Below are positions 1 through 8,150 of a DNA stretch of 64,000 bases, piece by piece. Made by a program: the position numbers and the translations under genes. The DNA comes from Pseudomonas sp. GM78 (GTDB taxonomy: Bacteria > Pseudomonadota > Gammaproteobacteria > Pseudomonadales > Pseudomonadaceae). The first letter of the stretch is position 1. Each line of letters starts with the position of its first letter. Location of the stretch: positions 1 through 64,000 of the forward strand of contig NZ_AKJF01000201.1 in the NCBI RefSeq assembly GCF_000282475.1. Direction: 5' to 3'. The notes below the pieces were generated by a model. It did no database searches and was not told the origin of the DNA. It worked only from the letters and a program-made list of their open reading frames with translations.

Positions 1-60
1 TCCCTTCCAGGCCTGACCGGGTTCACGGCTGATCGTTGCGGGGGGACCGATGGGGTCACC
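1..60 (-). ncRNA. ffs: 4.5S RNA (signal recognition particle RNA), 3' end cut off by the window
   Basis: On the minus strand the stretch CCCCCGCAACGATCAG followed by GGTCAGGCCTGGAAGGGA matches the core of bacterial 4.5S RNA (in E. coli CCCGCAACG and GGTCAGGTCCGGAAGGAA). This is the hairpin bound by the M domain of Ffh and by FtsY. By alignment with the E. coli RNA the mature 5' end falls near position 60. The 3' strand of the hairpin lies beyond position 1. A promoter about 26 nt upstream of this end fits the known case in which the precursor leader is removed by RNase P. I am confident of the identity; the exact 5' end is inferred. Confidence 0.85.
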
Positions 61-92
61 ATAACGACGCTCACCTGACGGCGAGCCGCGCC

Positions 93-120
93 ATTGTACC
101 TATCTGCGACGAAGTTACAA
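93..120 (-). promoter_or_regulatory. Sigma-70 type promoter of the 4.5S RNA gene
   Basis: On the minus strand a TACAAT -10 box (93-98) and a TTGTAA -35-like box (115-120) are 16 nt apart. Initiation about 7 nt downstream of the -10 box would give a leader of roughly 26 nt before the mature 4.5S RNA end. Confidence 0.6.
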
Positions 121-196
121 CCGTTCGTGCAGATTAAAAAATATGAGCTGGTTCAAGGACATGCAATCTGCTTGAAAAGCTCGCGGCGGGTTGACT

Positions 197-314
197 GTAG
201 GAGCGAGCGGTGCGGCGATCCGACTTGCCCGCGAACCAGGCGACACGGCGCATCTGACACACCGCGTCATCGTTCTTCGCGGGCAAGTCGGATCGCCACG
301 CCGCACGCTCCTAC
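197..314. repeat. Pair of inverted REP-type elements
   Basis: Two arms of 39 nt (197-235 and 276-314) are reverse complements with three mismatches, around a 40-nt centre. Each arm begins GTAGGAGCG and contains CTTGCCCGCGAA, the signature of intergenic REP sequences in Pseudomonas. The stop codon of the DUF1989 gene (TAG, 311-313) lies inside the right arm, so the element also forms the 3' end of that transcript. It could act as a transcript stabiliser or terminator. Confidence 0.8.
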
Positions 315-1162
315 AATTCCCAATCGGCCTTCGCAATGTGCAACCCATGCAGCCCCTTGTACGTTGCACGCTCCGGCTGGCTCCAGCCCTCGAGCAACGA
401 ATCATCCAGTTGATAAACCTCCACCCCCAACGGCCGGCATACGCTTAACGGATCCTGCGCATCCGGCCCCCACATGGCCAGCGACAGATCGCCTCCCGGG
501 CAAGTCGACAATGCGCAGAGCAGATCGATCTCAGCGAAGAACTCCAGGTAATCGCCCTTCTGCGCCGGGCAAGACTTCATGAAGTACATGTCGTCGTGGT
601 TCAGCCCCGTGCACTGGAAAATGTTCAGCACGTCATGCACGTCAAATTCGCTGAGGCCGTGAGGCAGTACCGCCCGGGTCAGGTTGGAATGACAGTGATG
701 ATGAAAGTCCTCGCCGGTGAGCATCTTGTTCACGTACGGGTCGCAACGGGTACCCAGCAAGTCGTGCAGGCGCCCGCCATGCTCATCGATACCGTACGCC
801 GCGAGGCTGTCGTCGGTGATGGTCACCAGCGGCCGCAAGAACGGCAGGTTCGACCAGAGCCGGTCGTGGGTGCTGACGTGCGCCCCCTGCAACTGCCGGG
901 TCCGTGCCGCCCACAAGCGTTCGCGCGGATCGTTGGCGTTCCATACATTGAAATCCCCCACTTGCGGCCCGACCGGCGTGGTGACGCGAAACACGTGCCC
1001 GGCCGGCACCTTCCAGGCACGACCGGTACGGATCGGCACTTCGAATGACTCGATCAGGGTGCGCCCACCCTTCGCGTCGCGAACTCGCTCGTAGAAGGCC
1101 TTGTCCACCTGCAAGGCCGAGCCTTTGCTGACTTGATAGGCCGCTGGATAGTCTTTGTACAT
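311..1162 (-). CDS. DUF1989 / urea carboxylase-associated family protein
   Basis: A 283-residue soluble protein. It carries the DUF1989 hallmark region: a segment VGDFNVWNA followed by the acidic and histidine-rich stretch TGEDFHHHCHSN, then a conserved LNIFQCTG and a CPAQKGDYLEFFAEIDLL motif with a cysteine near residue 200. Members of this family often accompany urea carboxylase or amidohydrolase genes, but their reaction is not firmly established. The gene ends in the REP element and is 15 nt downstream of a GntR-type regulator on the same strand, so the two are probably co-transcribed. No urea carboxylase gene is nearby, so the substrate cannot be inferred. Family assignment is good; function is unknown. 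Confidence 0.75.
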   Translation of the reverse strand: MYKDYPAAYQVSKGSALQVDKAFYERVRDAKGGRTLIESFEVPIRTGRAWKVPAGHVFRVTTPVGPQVGDFNVWNANDPRERLWAARTRQLQGAHVSTHDRLWSNLPFLRPLVTITDDSLAAYGIDEHGGRLHDLLGTRCDPYVNKMLTGEDFHHHCHSNLTRAVLPHGLSEFDVHDVLNIFQCTGLNHDDMYFMKSCPAQKGDYLEFFAEIDLLCALSTCPGGDLSLAMWGPDAQDPLSVCRPLGVEVYQLDDSLLEGWSQPERATYKGLHGLHIAKADWEL

Positions 1163-1177
1163 GGCACAGATCCTCGA

Positions 1178-1831
1178 TCAGTGATGGGAGGCAGGGGCAA
1201 ACAATCGCAACAGCAGGTGTTCGGAATCGTCGAGATACAGGCTCATGGCGTCTTCGGCCCCGCGCTTGTCGCCCTCGAGGAGCAGCTCATGGATCTGCCG
1301 ATCGCGAGCCAGCCAGGGCGCCTGGAAACGTGATTCATCGGGGGCGCTGCAGAACACCAGACGCAATTGCGCGACGACGTTGGTGAAGAACGCGTCAAAC
1401 AACGGGCTGCGCAACAACCCGACGATATGTTGGTGAAAGGCCAGGCCATGGGTGCCGACGGCGCGCCAGTCCTCGCGCTCCCGGGCCAGCTCGGCGGCTT
1501 CCAGGGCTTCAAGCATGCGGTCGGACTCATACTCGCGCAGGGGCCGGCTGGCACTGATCGCCTGCAATTCGAGCGTGCGACGAACCCGAAACAGGTCCCG
1601 CACATCCTCGAACCCCAACCGGCGCACCATCCCCCCCTTGTTGCGCACATAGCGGGTCAAACCTTCCTGACCCAAGCGGTGCAAGGCCTCGCGAATGGTA
1701 TTGCGCGAAGCGTTGTAAGCGACCACCAGATCACTTTCCACCAGGGCCATGCCGGGCAGTAATCGCCCACCAATAATGTCGCCGCGTAGCTCCAGTGTGA
1801 TGTGATCGGCCAATGACAGTCCGCTGTTCAT
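1178..1831 (-). CDS. GntR-family transcriptional regulator (FadR/VanR type)
   Basis: A 217-residue regulator. The N-terminal winged helix-turn-helix spans about residues 8-75 (ALVESDLVVAYNASRNTIREA and the wing after it). The C-terminal FCD-type helical ligand-binding domain (about 85-210) contains the metal-site style residues seen in FadR/VanR relatives. The reading frame is open further upstream. I chose the ATG at 1831 because AAGG lies 8 nt before it; an ATG at 1837 is too close to that site. It sits directly upstream of the DUF1989 gene and probably controls it. The effector is unknown. Confidence 0.8.
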   Translation of the reverse strand: MNSGLSLADHITLELRGDIIGGRLLPGMALVESDLVVAYNASRNTIREALHRLGQEGLTRYVRNKGGMVRRLGFEDVRDLFRVRRTLELQAISASRPLREYESDRMLEALEAAELAREREDWRAVGTHGLAFHQHIVGLLRSPLFDAFFTNVVAQLRLVFCSAPDESRFQAPWLARDRQIHELLLEGDKRGAEDAMSLYLDDSEHLLLRLFAPASHH

Positions 1832-2005
1832 ACTCATTACCTTGGATTGTTCAACAATCGTTGATGAATGAATAATCACTATTCGTGCCATATTTCATTG
1901 GGGTTTCGATCAAGTTCGACGCATCTGCATGCTTTTTAGAAATAGAAGTACAGTCACCATCCAATTTTCATTGGTTAATATGGCGCATTGATGTGGAGAT
2001 ATCAG

Positions 2006-2557
2006 ATGCGTTACTCGCAGGACCATAAAGCCCAGACTCACCAACGCATCATCAAGGAAGCTTCCGTACGCTTTCGCCGAGACGGCATCGGCGCGACCGG
2101 CCTGCAACCGCTGATGAAAGCGCTGGGCTTGACCCACGGGGGCTTTTATTCACACTTCAAGTCCAAGGACGAATTGGTGGAAAAAGCGCTACAGGCAGCC
2201 GGGGATCAAGTGGACGTCACCTGCGCGGAGCTGTTTGCCCAGGAGCGCCCGCTGGAGGCATTCATCAACGCGTACCTGTCCGAATGGCACCAGACTTCGC
2301 CCCACGAAGGCTGCCCGCTGCCGACCATGTCATCGGAACTCGGCATGCGTGGCCAACCGAGCCCCACTTCCGACGTGGTACTCCATGCACGACTTCGCCA
2401 GATCCAGGGCACCCTCGAGGGCGAAAACATCGAGCATCGCAGCATCGTCATCATGTCCACACTGATCGGCGCGCTGCTGCTTTCGCGCAGCGTCGAGAAC
2501 CCCGAGCTGGCCGCCGAGATCCTCGAAGTGGCACGCAACCACCTAATCCGGGACTAA
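2006..2557 (+). CDS. TetR/AcrR-family transcriptional regulator
   Basis: A 183-residue protein with a typical TetR N-terminal DNA-binding domain (about residues 8-55). The recognition helix region reads LGLTHGGFYSHFKSKDELV, a strong TetR signature, followed by a variable helical ligand domain. The start at 2006 is preferred because GGAG lies 7 nt upstream; earlier TTG (1988) and ATG (1991) codons lack this. The gene is convergent with the ketoacyl synthase gene and their ends overlap by 4 nt. Such regulators often control an adjacent reductase, so the short-chain dehydrogenase gene is a plausible target. That is inference. Confidence 0.85.
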   Translation: MRYSQDHKAQTHQRIIKEASVRFRRDGIGATGLQPLMKALGLTHGGFYSHFKSKDELVEKALQAAGDQVDVTCAELFAQERPLEAFINAYLSEWHQTSPHEGCPLPTMSSELGMRGQPSPTSDVVLHARLRQIQGTLEGENIEHRSIVIMSTLIGALLLSRSVENPELAAEILEVARNHLIRD

Positions 2558-3828
2558 TCAACCCAGCGTTTGAACAGCACGCTGGCATTGACCCCGCCAA
2601 ACCCGAAACCGTTGGACAGCGCGTACTCGATCGCCATGGGCCGCGCCTGGCCACGGACAATATCCACGCCTTCACTGGCCGGGTCCGGATTATCGAGATT
2701 GAGGGTCGCCGGCACAATCTGGTCCCGGATCGCCAGCAGCGTGAAAATGGCTTCGAGCCCGCCAGCGGCACCGAGCAAATGCCCGGTGGCCGACTTGGTC
2801 GAGGTCACTGCAATACCGTTTTGCGAACCGAACAATGCCTTGATGGCCGCCAACTCCCCCAGGTCGCCCACTGGTGTCGAGGTGGCGTGCGCATTCAGAT
2901 GTTGCACTTGGTCCGGCGAAACCCCTGCCTGCGCCAATGCCAATGACATCGCCCGGCGAGCGCCGCTGCCATCCTCAGGCCCGGCGGTCAGGTGATAGGC
3001 GTCGGCACTGGTGCCGTAACCAACCACTTCTGCCAGGGGTTGAGCGCCCCGCGCCAAGGCATGCTCCAGGGATTCGACAACCAGCAGGCCAGCCCCTTCG
3101 CCCATGACAAAGCCGTCGCGGTCGCGATCGAACGGTCGCGAGGCGCGCTCCGGAGTGTCATTGAAAGCGCTGGACAAGGCACGTGCCGCCGCAAAGCCGG
3201 CAAGACTGACCCGATCGATCGCCGCCTCCGCCCCCCCACACACCGCAACATCCGCCTCACCGCTACGAATCAACCGCACCGCATCGCCAATGGCCTGGAC
3301 GCCGGCCGCACAGGCCGTGACCGGCGCGCCCAGCGGGCCCTTGAATTCATGCTGGATCGACACATGCCCCGCCGCCAGGTTGACCAGAAACGAAGGAATG
3401 GTAAACGGCGACAAACGCCGCGGCCCACGACTGTCCGTGGTACGCACCGCATCGGCAATCGCCCCGAAACCACCGACACCGGAACCGATGATGGTTGCCG
3501 TGCGCTCCTGGGCATCCGCTGTTTGCGCCTGCCAGCCCGCCTGCTCGATGGCCTGCCGCGCCGCCTCCATGGCAAACAGGATAAACCTGTCCATCTTCTT
3601 CTGTTCCTTGGGCGCCGTTGCCCGATCCGGATCAAAACCCGCCTGCGGGTCCTCCGCCAGGGTTGGCACCGCCCCGCCGACCTTGGCCGGCAGATCGGCC
3701 ACCACCTCGTCCGGCAAGTTGCGCAACCCGGAACGCCCGGCCAACAAACGCGCCCAGACCGCTTCGACACCGCTACCCAGCGGAGACACCAGCCCCATGC
3801 CTGTCACTACCACTCGACGATCACTCAT
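2554..3828 (-). CDS. Beta-ketoacyl-ACP synthase, FabF-type
   Basis: A 424-residue condensing enzyme with the Cys-His-His triad of KAS II: Cys173 in TACAAG, His314 in NAHATSTPVGD, and Lys345/His350 in TSTKSATGHLLGAAGG. It would condense malonyl-ACP with an acyl-ACP. The length is normal for FabF. It is isolated from fab genes and follows a short-chain reductase on the same strand (31 nt apart), so it is probably an accessory copy rather than the housekeeping FabF. A role in a specialised fatty-acid or polyketide-like product is possible but not shown. Confidence 0.88.
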   Translation of the reverse strand: MSDRRVVVTGMGLVSPLGSGVEAVWARLLAGRSGLRNLPDEVVADLPAKVGGAVPTLAEDPQAGFDPDRATAPKEQKKMDRFILFAMEAARQAIEQAGWQAQTADAQERTATIIGSGVGGFGAIADAVRTTDSRGPRRLSPFTIPSFLVNLAAGHVSIQHEFKGPLGAPVTACAAGVQAIGDAVRLIRSGEADVAVCGGAEAAIDRVSLAGFAAARALSSAFNDTPERASRPFDRDRDGFVMGEGAGLLVVESLEHALARGAQPLAEVVGYGTSADAYHLTAGPEDGSGARRAMSLALAQAGVSPDQVQHLNAHATSTPVGDLGELAAIKALFGSQNGIAVTSTKSATGHLLGAAGGLEAIFTLLAIRDQIVPATLNLDNPDPASEGVDIVRGQARPMAIEYALSNGFGFGGVNASVLFKRWVD

Positions 3829-3859
3829 ACCGCAACCACCTCATACCGGTTCGCGCGCG

Positions 3860-4654
3860 TCATTTGTAACGCGCAGCCGCTTTGCTTTTGGAAAGGTTAG
3901 GCGCCATGACGAGTCGCGCCGCCACAAATGCATCCCAGTCACCAGCATCCGGCAATGACGGAATGGTCACCAACTCACCCTGATCCAGCCCCGCCAGGGC
4001 CGCATCGACCATCTCACCCGCCTCCATCACCATCTCCTCCGGAATCTGCGACGCATCGATACCCGAGCGCTCCCAGATTTCAGTGCGTGTTACCCCTGGC
4101 AACACAGCCTGGACCTTGACGCCGGTGCCGTCGAGCTCAGCGCTCAATGATTGGGTCAGGCTCAACACATAAGCCTTGCTCGCGCTGTACGTGGCATTGA
4201 AACGCTCGGGAAACAACGCCACCACCGATGCAATGTTGATGATCGTGCCTCGACCCGCCTTGGCAAAACTCGCCGCCGCCGCCGACGCCAAACGCGTGAC
4301 CGCCGTGATGTTCAACTGGATCATGCGCTCCATCTGGTCCAGATCGGCATTGGCCAACAACCCATCCGCCGCCACCCCCGCATTGTTCAGCAACAGGCTG
4401 ATACTTGAATCACTGCGCAGACGCTGCTCCAACTTCAGGACGTCATCCTTCTGCGTCAAATCCGCCTTCAACACCTCAACCTGAACACCATGGGCATCGC
4501 GCAACGCGCTCGCCGCCGCTTCAAGCCGTCCTTGATCACGGGCCACCAACAACAAATCAAAACCACGCGCGGCCAACCGCTGCGCGTAGACCGCGCCGAT
4601 ACCGGAAGACGCACCGGTGACGAGGGCCGTACCTTGGGACTGAATGGAAGTCAT
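3860..4654 (-). CDS. Short-chain dehydrogenase/reductase (SDR) family oxidoreductase
   Basis: A 264-residue classical SDR. The cofactor motif TGASSGIG is at residues 13-20, NNAG at 90-93, and the catalytic residues are Asn115, Ser143, Tyr156 and Lys160 (YSASK). An Arg after the second beta strand (VARD) suggests NADP preference. The substrate is unknown. It lies upstream of the ketoacyl synthase gene in the same orientation and probably forms a two-gene operon with it. The ATG at 4654 follows a GGAG-containing region. Confidence 0.88.
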   Translation of the reverse strand: MTSIQSQGTALVTGASSGIGAVYAQRLAARGFDLLLVARDQGRLEAAASALRDAHGVQVEVLKADLTQKDDVLKLEQRLRSDSSISLLLNNAGVAADGLLANADLDQMERMIQLNITAVTRLASAAAASFAKAGRGTIINIASVVALFPERFNATYSASKAYVLSLTQSLSAELDGTGVKVQAVLPGVTRTEIWERSGIDASQIPEEMVMEAGEMVDAALAGLDQGELVTIPSLPDAGDWDAFVAARLVMAPNLSKSKAAARYK

Positions 4655-4727
4655 GACGTTGCTCCTGGGAGATGCCAGAGGAATGGATACGCGCCAGGCA
4701 CTCAGCGCGCCTTGATGGAAATCGAAT

Positions 4728-4765
4728 TTATTATAGGCATAATTTAATTAGCATATGATAGCCGT
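4728..4765 (-). promoter_or_regulatory. Possible promoter of the SDR/ketoacyl synthase genes
   Basis: A perfect TATAAT on the minus strand (4730-4735) lies in an AT-rich patch 75 nt upstream of the SDR start. No good -35 box is present, so it may need an activator. The surrounding AT-rich, partly palindromic sequence could hold an operator for the nearby TetR-type regulator. Confidence 0.35.
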
Positions 4766-4813
4766 AATTTTTTAATTGGCGACGAAAGGCAAAACCTCGC
4801 AGCATTCGCCAGA

Positions 4814-4842
4814 AAGAAAAAAGGCCGGTCAATGACCGGCCT
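4814..4842 (-). terminator. Rho-independent terminator of the comEA-like gene
   Basis: A perfect 10-bp stem (4822-4831 with 4833-4842, AGGCCGGTCA and its complement) is followed on the minus strand by a run of T residues. It begins 20 nt after the stop codon of the comEA-like gene. Confidence 0.85.
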
Positions 4843-4861
4843 CCAAGGCTGATTAACAAGC

Positions 4862-5197
4862 TTAGTTCACCTGAAGCTTCTCGCGATTCTTATCCAGCAG
4901 GGCCTTGCCGATACCTTTCACTTCGAGCAACTCGTCGACAGATGCGAAAGGACCATTACTTTCACGATACGCAACAATCGCCAAAGCCTTGGCCTCCCCT
5001 ACACCGGATAACTCACGCTGCAAGGTTGGCGCATCAGCCTTGTTGAGGTCCACTTTGCCTGATTGCGTACTCACCGCAGCCTCCATCGCCACCGGAGCCT
5101 TGGAAGCCTCTGGCTTGACCGCAGGCGCAGCATTGGCAGTGATAGTGGCACTGGTGAGCAGGGCAAAAACCAGGGAATAGAAATAGCCTGTACGCAT
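4862..5197 (-). CDS. ComEA-family helix-hairpin-helix protein
   Basis: A 111-residue protein with an N-terminal signal peptide (about residues 1-23, ending ITANA). Its C-terminal domain has two helix-hairpin-helix motifs: VDLNKADAPTLQRELSGVGE and VDELLEVKGIGKALLDKN. This is the DNA-binding fold of ComEA, the periplasmic receptor for incoming DNA. Pseudomonas genomes carry such a small ComEA-like protein near the O-antigen locus; natural competence is not implied by this gene alone. The start has GGAG about 8 nt upstream. It appears monocistronic, with its own terminator and an unusual hairpin in the leader. Confidence 0.85.
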   Translation of the reverse strand: MRTGYFYSLVFALLTSATITANAAPAVKPEASKAPVAMEAAVSTQSGKVDLNKADAPTLQRELSGVGEAKALAIVAYRESNGPFASVDELLEVKGIGKALLDKNREKLQVN

Positions 5198-5219
5198 AAA
5201 TGACGCTCCATGACATCGG

Positions 5220-5255
5220 TTGAGGAAGCAGCTTTTTCCGCAGCTGCTTCCTCAA
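5220..5255. repeat. Perfect 13-bp inverted repeat in the comEA-like leader
   Basis: TTGAGGAAGCAGC (5220-5232) and its exact complement (5243-5255) flank a 10-nt loop. The element ends 22 nt before the start of the comEA-like gene, just upstream of its ribosome binding site. It could be an RNA hairpin in the leader or a protein-binding palindrome. There is no T-run, so it is not a simple terminator. Confidence 0.75.
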
Positions 5256-5414
5256 GTTAGGCGATGTGGGGAGGGTGTCAAAAATGTGTCTGTTGCGGGA
5301 TGTGAGATAATCCGGGATCAGGGGACGTCGACGACTTCACCGCCGGGTGTTACCGCCGAGCAATCAACCGGAGACACGTCCGCCCCATTCACAATCTCGA
5401 ATGTGAAAACCAAC

Positions 5415-6812
5415 CTAACGACTGACCTGCTTGGGATTGGACGCATCAGGCTGGATGACATTACTGTCCTCCGCACTCAGCCACGCATTGACACTGGCCA
5501 CGCTACCTTCCGAGAGCTTTCCAGCCCAGCGGTTGAGCGCAAACAAGTTGATGACAAAATCGTACTGAGCCTTGAGCAGATCGCGACGCGCCTTGAATTC
5601 GTTCTGCACACTGGTCAATACATCCACCGCGTTCACCACGCCATAGGTGAACGCCTTCTGTGCGGCAATGCTGGACTGGCTGGCCGAAGACAACGCATTG
5701 CGGCTCGCACGGATCTTCTCGACACTGGATTGAGCCGTCAGGTAGGCATTCGTGGTTTCTTTAACCACTTGGCGCCTTACTCCCTCCAGTTGCTCCTCTG
5801 CTACTTGCTGATCGTCATATAAACCACGAACACGGGCCGAGGTGGAGCCACCGCTGTATATCGGCACTTTCACACCCAGGGTGGCGACGTAGCTGTCGCT
5901 GCGCGGGGTCAGGGTGTTGTCATACCCCACGTCGCTCTGCTGGCCGCTCAGACTGAACGTCAGGGATGGATAATGCCCGCCCTTGCCTTCACGCACCGCC
6001 GCTTCGGCCGCTTCGACGCCGCTCTGGCTCGCCTTCAGGGCCGGATTGCCACTCGCTGCCAGTTGCAACCAGTTATCCAGGCTTTCCATAGGCGCCTGGA
6101 ACTCCACATCACTGCGCACGCGACTCAGGCGCTCATTAATAGGTCGCCCCACCAACTCGGCCAGTGCCGCGCGACTAAGGCGCACCTGGTTGCGCGATTC
6201 GACTTCCTGGGCCGCCAGGCTGTCGACCCGCGCCTGCAGGTCCAGTTGATCGGTGATCTTGGCCATGTGCCGGGCATACAGCGCATTGACCTGGTCGAGA
6301 TTTTTTTGCGTCGCCCGACGCTCGGCCATGACCAGTTCCAGGTCGTCATCGGCCGCCAACGCGACGAAATAGCGCCTGGCCAGATCCACCGTAGCCTCGG
6401 CCTGAGCCTCATCAGCTTCCGAGACCTTTTGCCGGCTGACGCTTTTGGACTTCTGCCAGCTTTCCCAAGCCTGCTTGTTATAGATGTATTGGGTCAGGCT
6501 CAATCCGTAATTGTTGTTGTCATAGATTTCCCGCGAGGCATCGTCCTTGCGCAAGATGCGGTTGTAACCGCCGTTGGCCGAGACCTGCGGGAGCAAACTA
6601 CCCAGCGCGGCGCGCTGCTGTTCGGACGCGGATCGCGCCTTGGCGTAGGCCGAGATAATGCGCGGATCTTCCAACCGCGCCTCGCGATACAGCGCCATCA
6701 GGTCAACCGAATAATCATTGGCACTGACACCACGCTCTCCCTTCGCAGCTGCCGCTTGAGCCTGACAAATCGATAAAACGAGGAGCACAACGGGTAACAA
6801 ACGCACAATCAT
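5415..6812 (-). CDS. TolC-family outer-membrane channel of a type I secretion system
   Basis: A 465-residue protein with a cleavable signal peptide (about residues 1-20, ending QAQA). It has the two-fold repeated helical and strand pattern of TolC/AprF channels, for example a YNRIL repeat-start region near residue 85 and LGVKVPIYSGGSTSARVR near 310. It would form the outer-membrane exit of the exporter encoded just upstream. Its ATG overlaps the stop of the adaptor gene by 4 nt (ATGA), so translation is coupled. Closest in style to AprF/PrtF. Confidence 0.9.
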   Translation of the reverse strand: MIVRLLPVVLLVLSICQAQAAAAKGERGVSANDYSVDLMALYREARLEDPRIISAYAKARSASEQQRAALGSLLPQVSANGGYNRILRKDDASREIYDNNNYGLSLTQYIYNKQAWESWQKSKSVSRQKVSEADEAQAEATVDLARRYFVALAADDDLELVMAERRATQKNLDQVNALYARHMAKITDQLDLQARVDSLAAQEVESRNQVRLSRAALAELVGRPINERLSRVRSDVEFQAPMESLDNWLQLAASGNPALKASQSGVEAAEAAVREGKGGHYPSLTFSLSGQQSDVGYDNTLTPRSDSYVATLGVKVPIYSGGSTSARVRGLYDDQQVAEEQLEGVRRQVVKETTNAYLTAQSSVEKIRASRNALSSASQSSIAAQKAFTYGVVNAVDVLTSVQNEFKARRDLLKAQYDFVINLFALNRWAGKLSEGSVASVNAWLSAEDSNVIQPDASNPKQVSR

Positions 6813-8137
6813 TCCTCGATCATCGACTTGGCAAACATGTTGCGAGCCGGTTTCAGGAGGTACTGCAGCATGGTTCGATCACCCGCATTGATCAGCACGT
6901 CCGCCGGCATACCTGGCAACAACTTGCGATCGCCGAGCTTTTTCGCACCCTCGTCCGTGAGTGTCACCCGCACCAGGTAATAGCTGTCACCCGAACGCTC
7001 ATCGGTCAAGCGGTCCGCAGATATTCGAGTGACCTCGCCCTCGATAACCGGCGTGGTCGCATAATTGAATGCGGTGAAGCGAATGTCCGCCGTCTTGCCC
7101 AACGAGATGCGATCGATATCATTGGTGCCGACGCGCGCTTCAATCACCAACTGTGAGGCTTCAGGCACGATGTCCATCAAGGGTGTGGCCGGGCTGATCA
7201 CACCACCCACGGTATGCACCTTCATATCCAGCACCATGCCACCCTCCGGAGCCCGGATGACTATCCGCGAGAGCCTGTCCTTGAGTGCACTGACTTTTTC
7301 CTGCAGCTCAAAGACCTCGCTTTGCACATCGGCAAGGTTTTTCACCACCTCGGAGTTAAAGTTCTTGGTGAGCTGAACAATCTCCAGCTGCGTTTCGTTA
7401 ATCTGCAAACGGGTGGTCAGGATGTTCGATTTGTGGTCAGCCACTTCCGACCTGAGCATGTCCAGCTTGCGCTCCTGCTCCAACAACCTTTGCTTGTCGA
7501 CGAACCCCTGGGCTAACAGCTCCTTGAGCTCAGCAATCTCACCGCTGTAGGACTGCTCCAGCCCTACTTTGGTACGAACCATCGCTTCCAGTCCGGCGAT
7601 CTGTTGACTGAGCTGAGCAATACGCTCTTTCTTGACCGCTATTTCCCCAAGACGCGAACCACGCCGAGCATTGAAGACATGCGTTTCGCCCTCCAATGCC
7701 TCCTGCGCGCGCTGCGAATCAGGACCATCAATCGACACCATCGGCAACGCCGGCAAGTCATCGCGTTCGGCTCGCAAACGGGCTTCCTTGGTTTTGGCGG
7801 CAATCAGCTGGCTACGGGTAGATTCGTATTCGGAACTGATTTGCGACTCATCCAGCACAATCAGCGGATCGCCCTTGCGCACCAGATCCCCATCATGCAC
7901 GAGCAGCTCCTTGACGATGCCGCCCTCCAGATGCTGAACCGTCTTGCGATAGCTTTGGACTGTAACCTGCCCACTGCCAAATACAGCGTTACCCAGCGGA
8001 GCGAAAGCAGCCCAGCCGCCAAACAGGCCGAAGGTTACAAGCACAATGCCGAGGCCGAGCCGGCGTATATTTCGGTCAGAAGTAGGCACCTCATCCAATT
8101 CGTCATCGTTGAGGGTGATCAGGGTAGTACGGGTCAT
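6809..8137 (-). CDS. HlyD/AprE-type membrane fusion protein of a type I secretion system
   Basis: A 442-residue adaptor. A short cytoplasmic N-terminus precedes one membrane segment (about 27-45, rich in Gly, Leu and Val). A beta-barrel/lipoyl region with VQHLEGGIVKELLVHDGD follows, then a long coiled coil (about 100-290) and the closing lipoyl and barrel half. It links the inner-membrane ABC permease to the TolC-like channel. The frame is open upstream, but the ATG at 8137 is preceded by AAAGGA at 8 nt and matches the family start. It lies 13 nt after the permease gene. Confidence 0.9.
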   Translation of the reverse strand: MTRTTLITLNDDELDEVPTSDRNIRRLGLGIVLVTFGLFGGWAAFAPLGNAVFGSGQVTVQSYRKTVQHLEGGIVKELLVHDGDLVRKGDPLIVLDESQISSEYESTRSQLIAAKTKEARLRAERDDLPALPMVSIDGPDSQRAQEALEGETHVFNARRGSRLGEIAVKKERIAQLSQQIAGLEAMVRTKVGLEQSYSGEIAELKELLAQGFVDKQRLLEQERKLDMLRSEVADHKSNILTTRLQINETQLEIVQLTKNFNSEVVKNLADVQSEVFELQEKVSALKDRLSRIVIRAPEGGMVLDMKVHTVGGVISPATPLMDIVPEASQLVIEARVGTNDIDRISLGKTADIRFTAFNYATTPVIEGEVTRISADRLTDERSGDSYYLVRVTLTDEGAKKLGDRKLLPGMPADVLINAGDRTMLQYLLKPARNMFAKSMIEE

Positions 8138-8150
8138 CGATGGATTCCTT

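Noticed and set aside
596-1048. Open frame of 150 codons on the plus strand opposite the DUF1989 gene
   Set aside because: It is a shadow of a GC-rich gene, with no ribosome binding site or family motif.
2992-3900. Open frame of 302 codons on the plus strand opposite the ketoacyl synthase
   Set aside because: Arg- and His-rich translation typical of an antisense frame; the opposite strand encodes a complete KAS with its catalytic triad.
5320-5414. Minus-strand frame just after the TolC-like gene reading FTFEIVNGADVSPV up to a stop
   Set aside because: Only about 30 codons, no start of its own and out of frame with the TolC-like gene. It could be a gene tail but there is nothing to confirm it.
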